Positions 25,256-37,734 of a DNA stretch of 64,000 nt are shown piece by piece. The notes beneath the pieces are model-generated. The model had not been told where the DNA came from. It did not search any database and saw only the letters and a list, made by a program, of their open reading frames with translations. This stretch comes from Yamagishiella unicocca. Lineage: Eukaryota; Chlorophyta; Chlorophyceae; Chlamydomonadales; Volvocaceae. The stretch lies in assembly GCA_003116995.1 (NCBI GenBank), contig BDSL01000027.1, positions 978,754-1,042,753 on the forward strand, given 5' to 3'. The position numbers were made by a program, and so were the translations under genes. Position 1 is the stretch's first letter. Each line of letters starts with the position of its first letter.

Positions 25256-28200
25256 TTAAATCGCATCAGGCTGCACAGCTGAGGCGCCGAGTCCTGTTTC
25301 GGCAACCGTGACCAGCCCACTGCCGCCGCCGCCGCCACTGCCGACCAGTCCACTGCCGCCACCGCCACCGCCGCCGACCTCGCAAAGCGCCTGCAGCCTG
25401 ATTACGATTTCATCAAAATCGGGTCTCTCGTGCGGCTCTACAGACAAACATGCCGCTATAACCATAGCATAGGGTCGGTGGGCCGAGCCCATCATATCCT
25501 GCGTAGTGGGCGCGCCGCGGTGCATGGGGGATTTTAGGGTTGAAGGGGCAGCAACATGCGCCGATCGACAGCTACAAAATGACAGCTACCAACGCTCCAG
25601 GGCGGTGCCCGACAGGAGACGTGGGTAGTCGAGCTGGTTGGGCTCGTGCTCAATGCGGTGACCACCATAATTAGCGACGGCCGCGTGACTACCAACCGCA
25701 AGCCACCGCATAGGGTGCGACCGACCTTGCCGTGCGCCAGCCTTGCCCCAACCGCCAACCGCACTTCCACTCCCGCTCAACCTCCCACACCACGCGCCTT
25801 ACCTCCAGGAGTGCATGTGCAGGCCGTTGCGGACCCTCTCGTTGTCCCGACCCTTGCAGTGCCGAGTCTATCGCACACACTTCCGCCAACGTGCAGCCGT
25901 AAAAGAGCTCAATGAGCATCAGACCGAAGGACCACACGTCCGCTCGTGGCGACAGCTTCCCATGAGACGCAACCTGTGGCGGGTGGAAGGGCAGCGCGGC
26001 GCGACCGTCAAGGGCGGTCTTGCTACTGAAGAGAAAAGCTGGATCCAAAGCGCAAGAAACGCAGAGAAAGCCCATGCAGCTCCAAACCGCAGGAAGCACG
26101 GCGCCAAGCCCCGATGCGTCCGTGGCACAGTCTGGCGAAGGCGTGGCACATCCCTCCTGGGCCCGCACAGCCAGAGCGCACATCCCTCCTGGGCCCGCAC
26201 AGCCAGAGCGCACATCCCTCCTGGGCCCGCACAGCCAGAGCGCACGCCTTTGGAAGTGGTGCAGTGGTGCGAGGCCCTGCATGAGGCTTTACGTCACACG
26301 CTTGCGCTGGTCGCCGATGCTCTGTCAGCCTGCCTGCAGCTCCCCACCTCCCTCCCGGCATCTCAAAACGCCTGTTCTAAACGGATTTTTCGGGCATCCA
26401 CGGGTCTTTCTCGAACCTCCTTCCTTTCCCCGCCTCCCTCGCATCCACCCACTCACCTCCGGCGCGAGATACGCAGGAGTGCCTTGGAACTTGCACGAGG
26501 CGTGCGTCGCACCCTCCGCCAGTGGCAAGCTCAGCCCAAAGTCTGCCACCTTCGCCGTCAGCTCCAGAACCGTTCCCTCCTCCAGCGCGTCAGCAGCAGC
26601 CTCCCAGACGCCTTGAGGCGCTGGACTCGCGACCGCGCTGTCCAGCTGTGGTCCCTCAGGTTCTGCTCGCCGCCCGGTCACCAGCAACACGTTATCTGCA
26701 GGGCCGGAGCAGGGGCGAGGACAAGTACGGCATGGTACGGCACGGTATGGTACGGCACGGTACGGCACGATACGACGTGTTGGGATGGGCTTGCCATGCC
26801 AGGACGAGGAGTCCGGGATCTCAGTGGGTTGCGAGTCATTGCGGTCCGGTCCGCTGTAGGTCGCAGGTGGTTGCATGCGACACCAGTGCTCACCTGGTTT
26901 GAGGTCCCCGTGGACGATGCGGCAGCTGTGGATGTGCCTCATGCCCAGGGCCACGTCCAGGGCTAGGCGCAGAGCAAGAGCCTGGGCGAAGCCGTCTGTT
27001 CGCACGCTGCCCGCCACGCCTTGCTCTGGAAAGACAATGACACGGCGCGAAATGCCGGACGATGATATGATAGACTGTACAAGCAATGTCAGACTGGACA
27101 CCCGAACAGCGATCTGACAATGGCGATCTGACAAGAACATGGCAAACGGGATCCGGTACGTTTTGGGGTCTTCGATCCGCTGTTGCCCCTAGCTAGGAGC
27201 ATAGCTGCTGCCGCGCTGCCGTAATGGAGCGAGCTGGTACAACTATGGCGTAACACCCGGGGACCCTGCAGAGCCATGCTGGATCGAAGGAAGAGGAAGC
27301 GTCGCACAAGCGTGACTGGTCGCGCTACCGATGCGCCTGCTGGCGTCAGCTAGTGAATGGTTCAGTCCGCCTGGCGCGTGTTCCGCAAGAATGAAGGCCA
27401 CGCGGGATACCGAGTGCGGTCGCAGCCTCACCGCCCGTTTCACCTGCCCTTTGACGCTACAATATTCCGGACCCCTGCGTGTGCTGCTGCGGCCCCCTCC
27501 CGGTGCAGCCTCTCACCAAGCGCATGACGAAGCGTGCCGCCGTTGCAGTACTCTTGCACGATGTAGAGTTTGAACGCGTCGTGAGAGTCCACCTCATCTG
27601 AGTCACTACTAGCCGTTCCTGTGGCGCTGTCGCCTGTGGGCTGACCAGTGGCTGGATCCTGGACCAGGCGCTTCAGGTTGTAGGAGTATGTGGCTGTTAA
27701 GGGCGGCACGAGCGGGCGGTTCGTTGATGGAGGTAACATTAGAAGTCGTTTCCAGAGAAGGGTTCTAATGAAGCGTTGTCCGTTCTAATGAAGCATGCCG
27801 GTATGACCCTAGCCCGACCCGACCCGGCCCAGGCAGCAAGCAAAGCGCTGCATGCTCGCACTTGCCGGCGCATTGCCTGTGTGCATGACCTGCATAAGCG
27901 TCCGTTGATGCAGCCTACACTACCTCCACCATAAATTGTCACGCGCATGAGCATTCGTTGCAATGGCACTGTGCGCAACCGCGGTCACCGCCTACCGCAC
28001 TTGGCCTGGCACCCCTGGGAGACAACATCCCTACAAGTCAGCCTTAATCCCGACGCATTCGCCCCGACTCACCTACGACATTGGGGTGCGCGAGGCTCAT
28101 CGAGATTGCCGCCTCCAGGACTGCGCGGTGCTGTGCTCGGCCATCCCTGCCGATCATTACCTCCGAAACCACCAGCGTCTTGATCGCCACCTGCAGTCCC

Positions 28201-31200
28201 CGCCAGGTGCCCCGATACACCACTCCGAACGCGCCAACGCCCAGCACCTTCTCCACCTGGAGCTGCGCGTCGGCCAGCTTAGCCTGCGGTTGCGCGGCCG
28301 TTCGAAGCGAATTTCGCCAATGCCGGAGGCGCAGACGTCAACCAGTGAAAAACGACGACAGCAACCAATGGAAGACGTAACAGCGCAGTCGGCAATTTTT
28401 GCCAGCATAGCTGTCTCAACAAAAACAACATGAACATAAATCCATCGAGCCCCGCCCGGGCCAGCCTAAACTTACGCAGCCATGCCCGGTTTACGCTTGC
28501 CCGCCGCGCCCCGCTCAGCCCAGCCCTACCTGGAGCGCGTTTATAGCGTCGGACATGCCGCGGTAGCTGCGTTGCCGACGGATGGATGACGTCGTTGTGT
28601 CCGTTAGCAGCTGCTGCTTGCCGTCGGGCCCTTCGCGCGGGCGGTCGTCCGGCTCCGTGTCGACCATCAACTCGCGAAAGTACGCCTGGGGGGGCGGGGC
28701 CGGGCGGGCGCAGCGACGTCTGGCTGCCGTTCCTCTTGGATGACCTCATCGGAGCAGACGGACGAAAGAACGACGGATAACTCCATTCTCCCTGCCAGCC
28801 GGGTGCTGCCTGCTCCGGTCCGGCCAATGCCTGAGGCGGCCCCTTGGCGCGTTACCGTGTGCGAGGAAGAACGGATCACACGCGACGGCGCCCATCCACA
28901 TGCTCCCATCCCTGGCTCACACTCGAGAGCCTAGCACCCAGTCTCTTAAGCCCTAACAGGACACCCACGTTCATCTCCTGCATAAAGCTCTCTTCGTTCA
29001 CTGCTAGGAGCGCCGCCGGCGCACGACCGCCTGCAGCGCCTGTAGGCGACAGCGGCTGGGCGGAATGGGCACGTGCCTCGTCCTGCGGTCGGGTCCTGGA
29101 TGCAGCCACCCGGGTCAGCACCGCGGCCACGGCGCAGCGGTTCAGCTGCAGGGAGGGCGCGCGGAGGGCGACCAGAGGCCGGGAGAGCACACAGGTCGAG
29201 CTAATGCGTGTTTGCGAAGGCTGAGCCGCGAGAGGGGTATCGACATCGACATCAGTGGGTAACAACGCGAGTGCAAAGCGCGTTGAGACACACATGCTGC
29301 GTTCCGCCGCCGCAGCGAGGGTCCTAGGGCTTTCCGCTTGCTCCCCTAGTGCAGCCGTGAGGGCAGCGGGATGGGGCCTCCGTGAGAGAAGCGGGACGAC
29401 AACAGGCGGGCGTCTGGGGGTGCAGCTGCGAGCCAAGCAAGACCCCATCGGTTAAAGGTTCACTTCCGCACCTGCGTTGCTTCACTGGCTAGCGTGTTGT
29501 CCCCTCCAAAAAGAGTGCCGTAGCTTTGTCCATCGTGAACAAGATAAAATCGAAGGTTCGATCATGCGAGTCGCTTAGCAGGTCGACACATTGAGCCCCG
29601 GTGCCGGCAGGAACGCACCTCTGATATTCTGGTTGACGTCGAGATGCCGACGGCGGTGCCACAGCTCATCGTGTTGCCGTCTGTCAGCTCTCTCCCGGTT
29701 AGCGACTCCAACGGCCCGGACGAGCGCACTACGCACCCCTCCTGGGCTCTAGGCGCTGCCGCATCGATGCCGTTTCCGATGCAAACGACGGACAACTGCT
29801 CACTGCCAGCTGTTGCCTGAAGGCCGGCTTTCCATGGATCCGTAAAGGGCAACGGCCATACGCTCGTTGCAGCTCCTCCTGCCACGTAGCTCTTGCGCCG
29901 CCACGACCGGCGGTAGGACAAGACCAGACACAGCACGATTGCGGCCAGGATCAGACCTCCTCCGACTGCCGCCACGCAGGCCACCAGCGGAACGACCCAC
30001 GTGCGTTCGTGCGAGCCGTCGCGGGCGGTGTGTTGGTCGGTAGTGTACACCTCCGGGCCGGCGAGAAGCGGTGGCACCGGCGACGGGGGTGAGCCGTCGC
30101 GGGCGGTGTGTTGGTCGGTAGCGTACACCTCCGGGCCGGCTAGAAGCGGTGGCACCGGCGACGGAGGCGGAAGCAGAGGTGGAGTGAGGCGGGGATCCAG
30201 CGGCGGCCGGGAAGGGACCGCAGGCGGCGGGGGGGGTGGGAAGTCCAGGGAAAAGTCTATGGCTAGGTCTGGGGATGAAGCGGAGGAAGGGGATACGAAG
30301 GGGAGGAAGGGGATACGAAGGGGAGGAAGGGGATAAGAAGGGGAGGAAGGGGATACGAAGGGGAGGAAGGGGATAAGAAGGGGAGGAAGGGGATAAGAAG
30401 GGGAATGGAACGGGGGGGGTGCGGGAGCAGGGCTTTTAGAGGCGGCCGTTTTAGGGTCAGGGGCACGACGGGGATACGCGCAGGGGGTCTTGCGTGCTCT
30501 CGTACCCGCGAGCTCCTTGTACGGTAGGGCAAACTGTGGGTACGACAGGAGCTTGGCTCCCGGCGGCGCGTCCGGCGGTAGCTTGTACGTCATTGACACG
30601 TTCGTGCCCGTCCAGCCGTAGTGCCGCACCGTCGCCAGCACCAGCTCTCCGGAGATGTAGTCGTAAGACATCATCTGCAGGCGACGGTAACACACACATA
30701 CACACACACACACACGCTCAGCATTTATAAAACACACACACGCTCAGCAAATTTAAAACACACACACGCAGCAGCAGCACCAGCCCGGAACCAAGGAGGC
30801 CTCAGCAATGGCCCGAAAGATAGCGGCCCAGCAGGAATGGGAGGCGGCATGCGCCCGTGCAGCCGCCGCGGACGAAGCCCGCCAGGGCTCATCAGACCGC
30901 GCGGAAGGGGATGCGACCCCAGCGGCCGCCACTGCTGCGGGCAATGAGGTAAAATCGTGGACCACGGCCCCCGTAGCCACACTGCCCGAGCCCGGGATCC
31001 GCTCAGTCAGCGCGCCATGCTCCTCCGTCCACTGGGTTTCAGGGCGACAAGACAGTAGCGCTCAAGGCGAAGCTACTGGCCGCACCCGTTGGCGGGCGCG
31101 GGGCGGCTGCACTCCTGCGGGAGTCGTCACCACGGACTCGCGAATACCTCGAAAAGGGCAATCTCAGCGGTTATTCAGGCAAACCCTGAAACCCTAGAGC

Positions 31201-34200
31201 AGATTGCACTGGGGCGGTACCTCATCACGCTGGGACTGCGTGTGAACCCATCACGGCAGCTGCCTCGAGGAAGAGCAAGGCGAAAAAGCAGAGAGTGGAA
31301 GGGCCCGTGGACAAGGGATAGGCGTGGCTCAGGCTAGAGGAACTAGGCTGGCGGCTTGCAGGAGGGGTTACAATGGGGCTAAGGGTGCAGAACAGTTGTT
31401 GCATCTTGCGCTGGTCCCTCGGGAATCCTTTGATGCGAGCAGGGGCGGGCGACCAGGGAGGCCTACGAGGCGCATCAGAAGCCAAAGCGCGGCGCCCGCC
31501 CAAACTGTCACGTTGTATGGTGCCGCTGCCGAAACAAACTCAAATTCCCCTTCGCTAGGATCCCTGATCGCGATTCCGGTCCCGGAGCGTCACCCCAGCT
31601 TCACCCCTGCGATCAGCGATCGAGAAGACGTACCTGCGACTCGGCGGCGAAGGCCTGCAAGGCGGCCCTCGTGGTCGCCAGGTAGGGGGGCGCCGGTGGG
31701 GGCGGGGGAGTTGCAGGAGGTAATGGCGGCGAAGGTGGTGCGCCAGGTGGTTCAGAGCTCTCCGGCGGCTGCATGGGCATGGGCAAGATCGCGGATGGCG
31801 TCGATTCCATCGGCACTGCCATCTTCCGTGACGTCACCTGACTGCGGCCTACAGACGTTGCCCTCCTCCCCCTCGGATCCACTTACACCATCCAAATACA
31901 CGCGTCCACCATTGACCAAGGCGGTTTCATCCTGCACTCCACCTATAACTTCTCCCCCGGTTGGCGAGGGGAACCACCGTAGCTTGGTGACAGCACTGCG
32001 GCTCCGGAGCTGGCACTGACCCCTACCTGCGCTTGTGCGGCTGCTTCGGCGCCATCCGCAGGCTCTGAAGCCACCAGGGGATCTGAAGCCCCCAGAGGCT
32101 CTGAAGCCACCAGGGGCTCTGAAGCCACCAGGGGCTCTGAAGCCACCAGGGGATCTGAAGCCACCAGGGGCTCTGAAGCCACCAGGGGCTCTGAAGCCAC
32201 CAGGGGCTCTGAAGCCACCAGGGGCTCTGAAGCCACCAGGGGCTCTGAAGCCACCAGGGGCTCTGAAGCCACCAGGGGCTCTGAAGCCACCAGGGGCTCT
32301 GAAGCCACCAGGGGCGCCTGCTGCTGCTCAATCTCGGCGCGCTGCTTCAGCCTGCGCTCCTGCGCTTCAGCCATGGCATGTGGTGCATGTTGATTCAGCA
32401 TGACGGCGGCCAGGGCGCGCCACTCCTGCTCCGGAACCACCAGAGTGACGTCCTTAAGGACCAGTCTGGGAGGGAGCGGACTGCTTGCATCTTGCTGGCC
32501 TGCGGCCAGCTGCCGGAGGTCCTCGTCGGACCTGTTCATGGGCGCCGACGGCATTCGTTGCATCAGCTCCAACGACGGCAAGCAGCCCGAAACGATTATT
32601 GCAGAGATAAGCCAGGGACAGCTCATTCCTACTTCAGCGATGCAATCCAGTACACACGCAGGAAGGGACGGCCCTCCGAGCAGCACGAGATGCATGCATT
32701 CGGTCGCCGAAAGTCCTGAGCTCTCCGATGACTAACATCCCCAACCCGCTCGCCCCTTTCTTGCCCCACCCTGCCCTTTTTCATCGTGGGACCCCGACCT
32801 CGCCTCGCCGCTCCTGCTAGGGGCCCCCCAGCGCTACCTGGCGCATTGGAAGAACCACAGCGGCAGAGCGCTGTACCGCCACGCCACGTCATTATAGCTC
32901 AACAGCGGCGCGGCCGGCGCTCCTTCCGGGTGCATGCCTCCGGGAGCCAGGTTGTACAGCACCAGGTTTCGGAGCGTGATGGGCCGTACCACTCCGAAGC
33001 GACTGATGCCGCCCTGCAAGATGGAAGGGAAACCCGCCCCCAGAATGCCAGAAAGGGAGGGTGGTTAGAGGGGTCGGGCTGGGATCGCTGGTAAGCACCA
33101 TGACGGCCAGCTGGGAGCTGCTGTGGTGGAGCTTGTGGCGCAGCATAACTCAAAGTTCCGCCCTTCATACCACCGCTGCAAGCGGCAAACATTCAAGGCC
33201 CTCCAGCTTGTGTCCCTCGACCTCCAACCCTCGCTCCCCACGCGTATTACGTGTGAGGGGCGACTGAGAGGCCCCTGTGTTAGTGGCGCACTAACAGCGG
33301 CATTCAGGGGCATCGAGGTGCTTGGTGACGAGGACGTGCCGACAGCGCGCTGACGCACGTGCTGGTATCGAATGCGATACCTCAAACGGGGTATTTGGGG
33401 GGGGGGGCTGGAACTGAACCGAGGGGCGGGCGGGGTGGGCCGGGCGGGCGGGACGCACCTTCAGGTCGGTGAAGGTGCGGCCGCCAACCCCCTCCGCAGA
33501 GGCGCTGTCGACAGTGCACGTGGACGCTGACAGGAGGGCGCCATCAGTGGAGACATGGAAGGTGCCGGAGGTCTCACTGCCTACGGTCGGGATTGTGGTG
33601 TCCAAGCGCCTGTGTATGCATGTATGTGTGGGCGAGCGGGCACGAGAGGACCGAGCGGACACGTTTTGTAAACACGTTTGGGATTACATGCTGGATGTCT
33701 TGGATTATATAACGAAGACCGGAGATCAAGCGTCGACAGGTGAGGGCAACAAGGACTCCGCGCTATTGAGTGAAATGTCCTGCGAGCCCGTGAGCGGGCG
33801 GGCGTGGGGAAAAAGAAACCCGTGGTGAAACCAAAAGGAGAACAAGACATAAGATGGACAAGGTAAGTGGGAGGGGAGAGAGGGGAGAGCATTCACACCC
33901 TGGCGAGGCCGGAAACCGGTGGAAACGGCGACGAGCTGGGGGGGACATAAGGCACGCACGGCGGCTGAGCTCCTCCCCGCCACAACCGCAATTGGGGAGG
34001 TACCCAAGTCGAGCACCACCACCTCCTGGCAGCCACCCTCAAAACCTGGACAGCACAAATGCCGATGAGTGACCCACTGAGGTCAAAGCACACACTCAGC
34101 GTAACTCGACCCCCCCTAGTCGGCCCTGCTGCCTCGGGAGAGCGCGGCCAGAACCCCCGGTGACGTGCACGTACGAGGTGATGAGCCGGGTGGGGTTGTC

Positions 34201-37200
34201 GTCTAGGCTCTCTCCGCAGGACGCTAGGGAGATGAGCGCCTCCAGCAGGCTCGGTACGACAACGAGCCCTCCTGGGCCCTGCAGCAGCCCAAGCACTGGT
34301 CAGCACTCTAGGGGGCAGGAGGCTGCAGACGGCGGTTGTAACCGCAGAAGCAGTCGCAGTCATAGTAGTTGCAGTCAGCAGTCGGCAGACAAGGGGGGGG
34401 GCCAGTGGGGTCGCTGGGTTAGCTGCAGGCGGTTCTCTTCCGTGCCCGCGCCCGGCGAGGCCGCCCAACCTGCCGTACGACCGGCTTCGGCTTACCCAAT
34501 GCTGGAACGTCTGCGGATCAAGGTCGGCCAGCAGCTGCGGCTGCCACGTCAACGAGCTCGGCAGCAGCGGAACGGCGCCAGGCAGTTGCGCGTAGCTGCT
34601 GGCCGACAGCAGTGTGCAGGCCGATAGGGACACCTGTGCGCCAGGCGTGCAGTGATGCCGTACAGTTTGAGGCAGGTGGCGGCGAGATGATGGGGGGGCA
34701 GATGAGATGTGTATGGACGCCGGTACGCGATGGTGGTGACAGCAACTTTCGAACAGCCGAGTGTTGTGACAGCAACTTTTAAACAGCCAATTGTTGCAGC
34801 TGCTGGAGCGGCTGCTGAGTGCATGCGAAGGACGTCCTGTTCGCGATGGGGGGGGGCAAACGTTACCGACCAACCGCCACCTTGGGCGTTCCGGCGGGCG
34901 TTCCAGCGCTTTCTACCTGGGCATAAGGCCTCTCTCCTCCACGCTACGAGGTCACATACGTAAGGCACCGCGAAGGGGAATCAACGTACCTCTGACAGCA
35001 AGCTGAGCTCCTCAAGCAGCAGCTGTTCCAAGGGGCCACGCGGCGGATCCTGGACAGTGCATCAAGACGCGTCAGGACATGACGGGACGGGTCAGGACAG
35101 GGCCGTTTGAAGATGGAGGAGGTGGTGCGTACCTCACAGGGCCGTTTGAATGATGGAGGAGGCGGTGCGTACCTCACAGGGCCGTTTGAATGATGGAGGA
35201 GGCGGTGCGTACCTCACAGGGCCGGCAACTACCACAGACCCATCGCCACTGTATACATCACCACCGTGAGCTAAATTGCCGCAAGTGTAAAAACATCACC
35301 GATGCGCAACGAACCTGCAGCTGTATGACGAACCCGTTCGGCGGATCTCGCGGCCATATCTCGCTGCTGTTGTGTCCCGCCGCCTCTGCCAGGAAGGCCA
35401 GCTCCGGATCCGGTACGACGACTGTGCAGTGCACGAGCCTGATCTGAGCTACATGCAGCACGCCGTAGGTGTCCGGAAATCGCACTCCCCTGCACCCATC
35501 ACCAACAGCGGCAAATGCGTCGAATGGCCAGAATCGCGTAATGGGTCCCGCGGGAATCTGGGTAAAGACTGCCTGAAAGCAAAAACGATCCGCACGATGA
35601 TCCATAAACGGATTGGCCAACGGATCCACAAGAAGTCTACATCCCCACCACGGCTTTAAGCCTCGCGTGTCGTTGCACAAGATGCCGTGATCACCGCCGC
35701 GTGTGAGCGTGGTGACAAGTGCTGATCGTGACGTTCTCCTGCTTCCTCACACCTACGCCCACTCCCTGAATCGTGGAAAGCGCACATCAGGCGAAAGCCT
35801 AGGGCAGGGAAGAGGGTGCCAGACAGGAGGCCTCCGCGTCTTTCTTCGGCGTTGAGCCGCCGTATTCCCTGCGCGCTCCCCTTGCCGGCTCCCTCAAGCC
35901 ACTCGCCTAACCCACCCTATCAGCCCCGTCCTGTCCCTTTCTGCCCCGTACTCACCGCACAATATCGAAGCTAGACATCGCAACCGACAAAGAACTCATT
36001 GCGCCGTTGGGCTTTGTGGCATGCGGCAAATTTACGATCACCAAATCGCGGAGAATGGCGACACTCTGGCTTTCTGTCGGGGACTCAGCAGTGCCGCTGG
36101 CGGTGGTGCCCCACACATCTGCTCTGCCCCCCAAGTTGAGGGTGGTGGGACGGGTCGGGTCGCCAAGTAGGACCAGAACCTGGTTTGAGTTGATCTCAAC
36201 CTGCAAGGTGCCGGGGGGCAGGAAAGGCATGTCGCTAGGCCCATAGCACTGCTGCCGGAAGCACGCCACGAACGGCGCGGGCAGTGCCACGTGGCAGCGG
36301 ATCAAGAGGGCAGCATTTACCAAGCCACATCCACAGGGCCAAACACACTGCTCTGCGCGTTCGCTGTTACCCCACGAACCCCCTGTCCCGTACCAGCTCC
36401 CACGAGTCCTCGAGCTGGAGCGTCAGGTTTGCAGCGATGTAAATGTACACAAAGCCCCAGGCCTCACTGAGGAGCGCCCTGGACACAGGCCCCAGCTGCG
36501 AGCCGTCTGTGATGGCCTTGGCGGCGCAATTGAATGGCTGGCCCACGGCGGTTGGAGGGCGAGTGATCGTGACGTTGATCCAGTGCACGTTACCGCCTCT
36601 GTTGGCCACCTGGGTCGTCAGGTTCGCGATTCGCAGAGCTCCGTCCTCAACCACCACCCCCGTGTTGTAAGGCCAGTGCTGCTGTTGGCTGCACAGCCTT
36701 GTGACCAGCTGGAACAAGTGATCACTTCCAACCACAACCAACACATCCATCAGGCGAAGCGTGGCGTTGGGCCGGATGCTGAAAATAGCCGAGGGCGTCA
36801 GCTCTGCCAGAACGTTGCCGGAGAACGGGTTCGCAACTGGAACCAGGTGCAACGCCAGGGATGACAACGTGAGCTCCTGACCTGTGGGGGCCGTTGGGAG
36901 TTAAAAGAAAATTACTTCTTCAAATAACAGGCGAATCGTACTTCTTCAAATGACAGGCGAACCGCGACAAACTTTCCCAGCCTATCGCCAACCACTTTGC
37001 CCGCCTAGCGCCGCCCAAGTCGTGCCTTCTGTAGCCTCACTTGGGAAGACGAGGGAAAACGTCGGCGATCATTGGCACGTTCAGAGCTATCGGTGTCGAC
37101 CGCTTCGATTCTTTCGACGGCAATGTGTGCATATTTCGATTTTACACGCGATCGCGCGCATGGTTCCCAGCCTACGAGCGCACGGTGTTCGACAGCCCGC

Positions 37201-37734
37201 ACCTGCTTCCAGACCGATAGCCGGACCACTGTACAGGAGTTGCTCCGGCAGCTGCCACCAAGTCAACATCGTGAAGGGCGACTCCCCAGGTGGGCCCGGA
37301 GGCCGGGGAGGTAAGGGAGGCAAGGGAGGCGGGGTAGGCGGGGCAGGCTGGAGAGGCGCCAACGGAATGAAATCCTCGAAGAAATCGTTAGTCCAGGTTG
37401 GTGTCGGCCACATTAGTGACAGCAGCCGTCCAGGTACGCTGTTGCCCTGGCCCCTGACGGTTACCGAAACCGTCCCCGCGGCCAGTCGCGAAAGCGGGCT
37501 GTTCCGTTGTGGCAGGACCGTCAGGACTCCCGGGGGTAAGGCGTCCTGGATTGTAAGCAGCTGGTCGACCGAAACCGGTATTTCGTCCACAGGAGGCAAC
37601 TGAGCGGGAAGACATTGCATGAGGGTTGGAGGACAACATGGTTCTAGCCGCCTGCTGAAAGCGACAACTAGGAGATACACAAAGATGCGAGATAAGAGGC
37701 AACGGTTGGGTCCCAGGGGGGGGGACACGTCCAT
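25256..37734 (-). CDS. Receptor-like TKL-type protein kinase RLK2 (complete, multi-exon)
   Basis: ATG at 37734, TAA at 25256. Firm exons: 37734-37203, 35572-35319, 35049-34990, 34633-34496, 33609-33459, 33013-32838, 30674-30506, 30268-29619, 28685-28530, 28283-28073, 27693-27517, 27025-26894, 26695-26457, 25973-25803, 25498-25256. Further exons start at 36881 and 32720, with less certain ends; 36323-35960 and about 31940-31630 also look coding. The N-terminus has a hydrophobic segment (LLSRIFVYLLVVAF), then a cysteine-containing ectodomain, a LVASEP repeat tract, a proline-rich stalk and one transmembrane helix (VPLVACVAAVGGGLILAAIV). Kinase motifs: GVGAFGVVYRG, VAIK, HGDLKP, VADFGLS, GTPAYLAPE and DVWSFGLMLIEL. 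HGD marks a non-RD kinase. The C-terminal tail is Gly-rich. Ectodomain and kinase are colinear with RLK1 and share several intron positions and phases, so they are diverged duplicates. Ligand unknown. Confidence 0.85.
26358..26420 (-). repeat. Introner-like element family 1, RLK2 intron
   Basis: Read on the minus strand this is nearly the same as the arsJ intron 3 copy: GGTTCGAGAAAGACCCGTGG, GATGCCCGAAAAATCCGTTT and AGAACAGGCGTTTTGAGATG. It starts about 35 bases after the RLK2 donor at 26456, in sense orientation. Confidence 0.75.
30285..30412. repeat. 20-bp tandem array in RLK2 intron
   Basis: About six copies of a 20-bp unit (GGGAGGAAGGGGATACGAAG, with ATAAGAAG variants) lie between the exons 30674-30506 and 30268-29619. 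On the transcribed strand it is CT-rich and abuts the 3' splice site, like other arrays in the window. Confidence 0.85.
32060..32325 (-). repeat. 18-bp coding minisatellite in RLK2 (15 LVASEP hexads)
   Basis: Fifteen tandem 18-bp units encode LVASEP, with single variants LVASDP and LGASDP. They lie in the exon starting at 32720, directly after the conserved segment LVLKDVTLVVPEQEW. In RLK1 the equivalent segment ([14 protein letters not shown]) is followed by the VGSTGPT array, so two unrelated repeats have expanded at the same ectodomain site. Confidence 0.85.
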
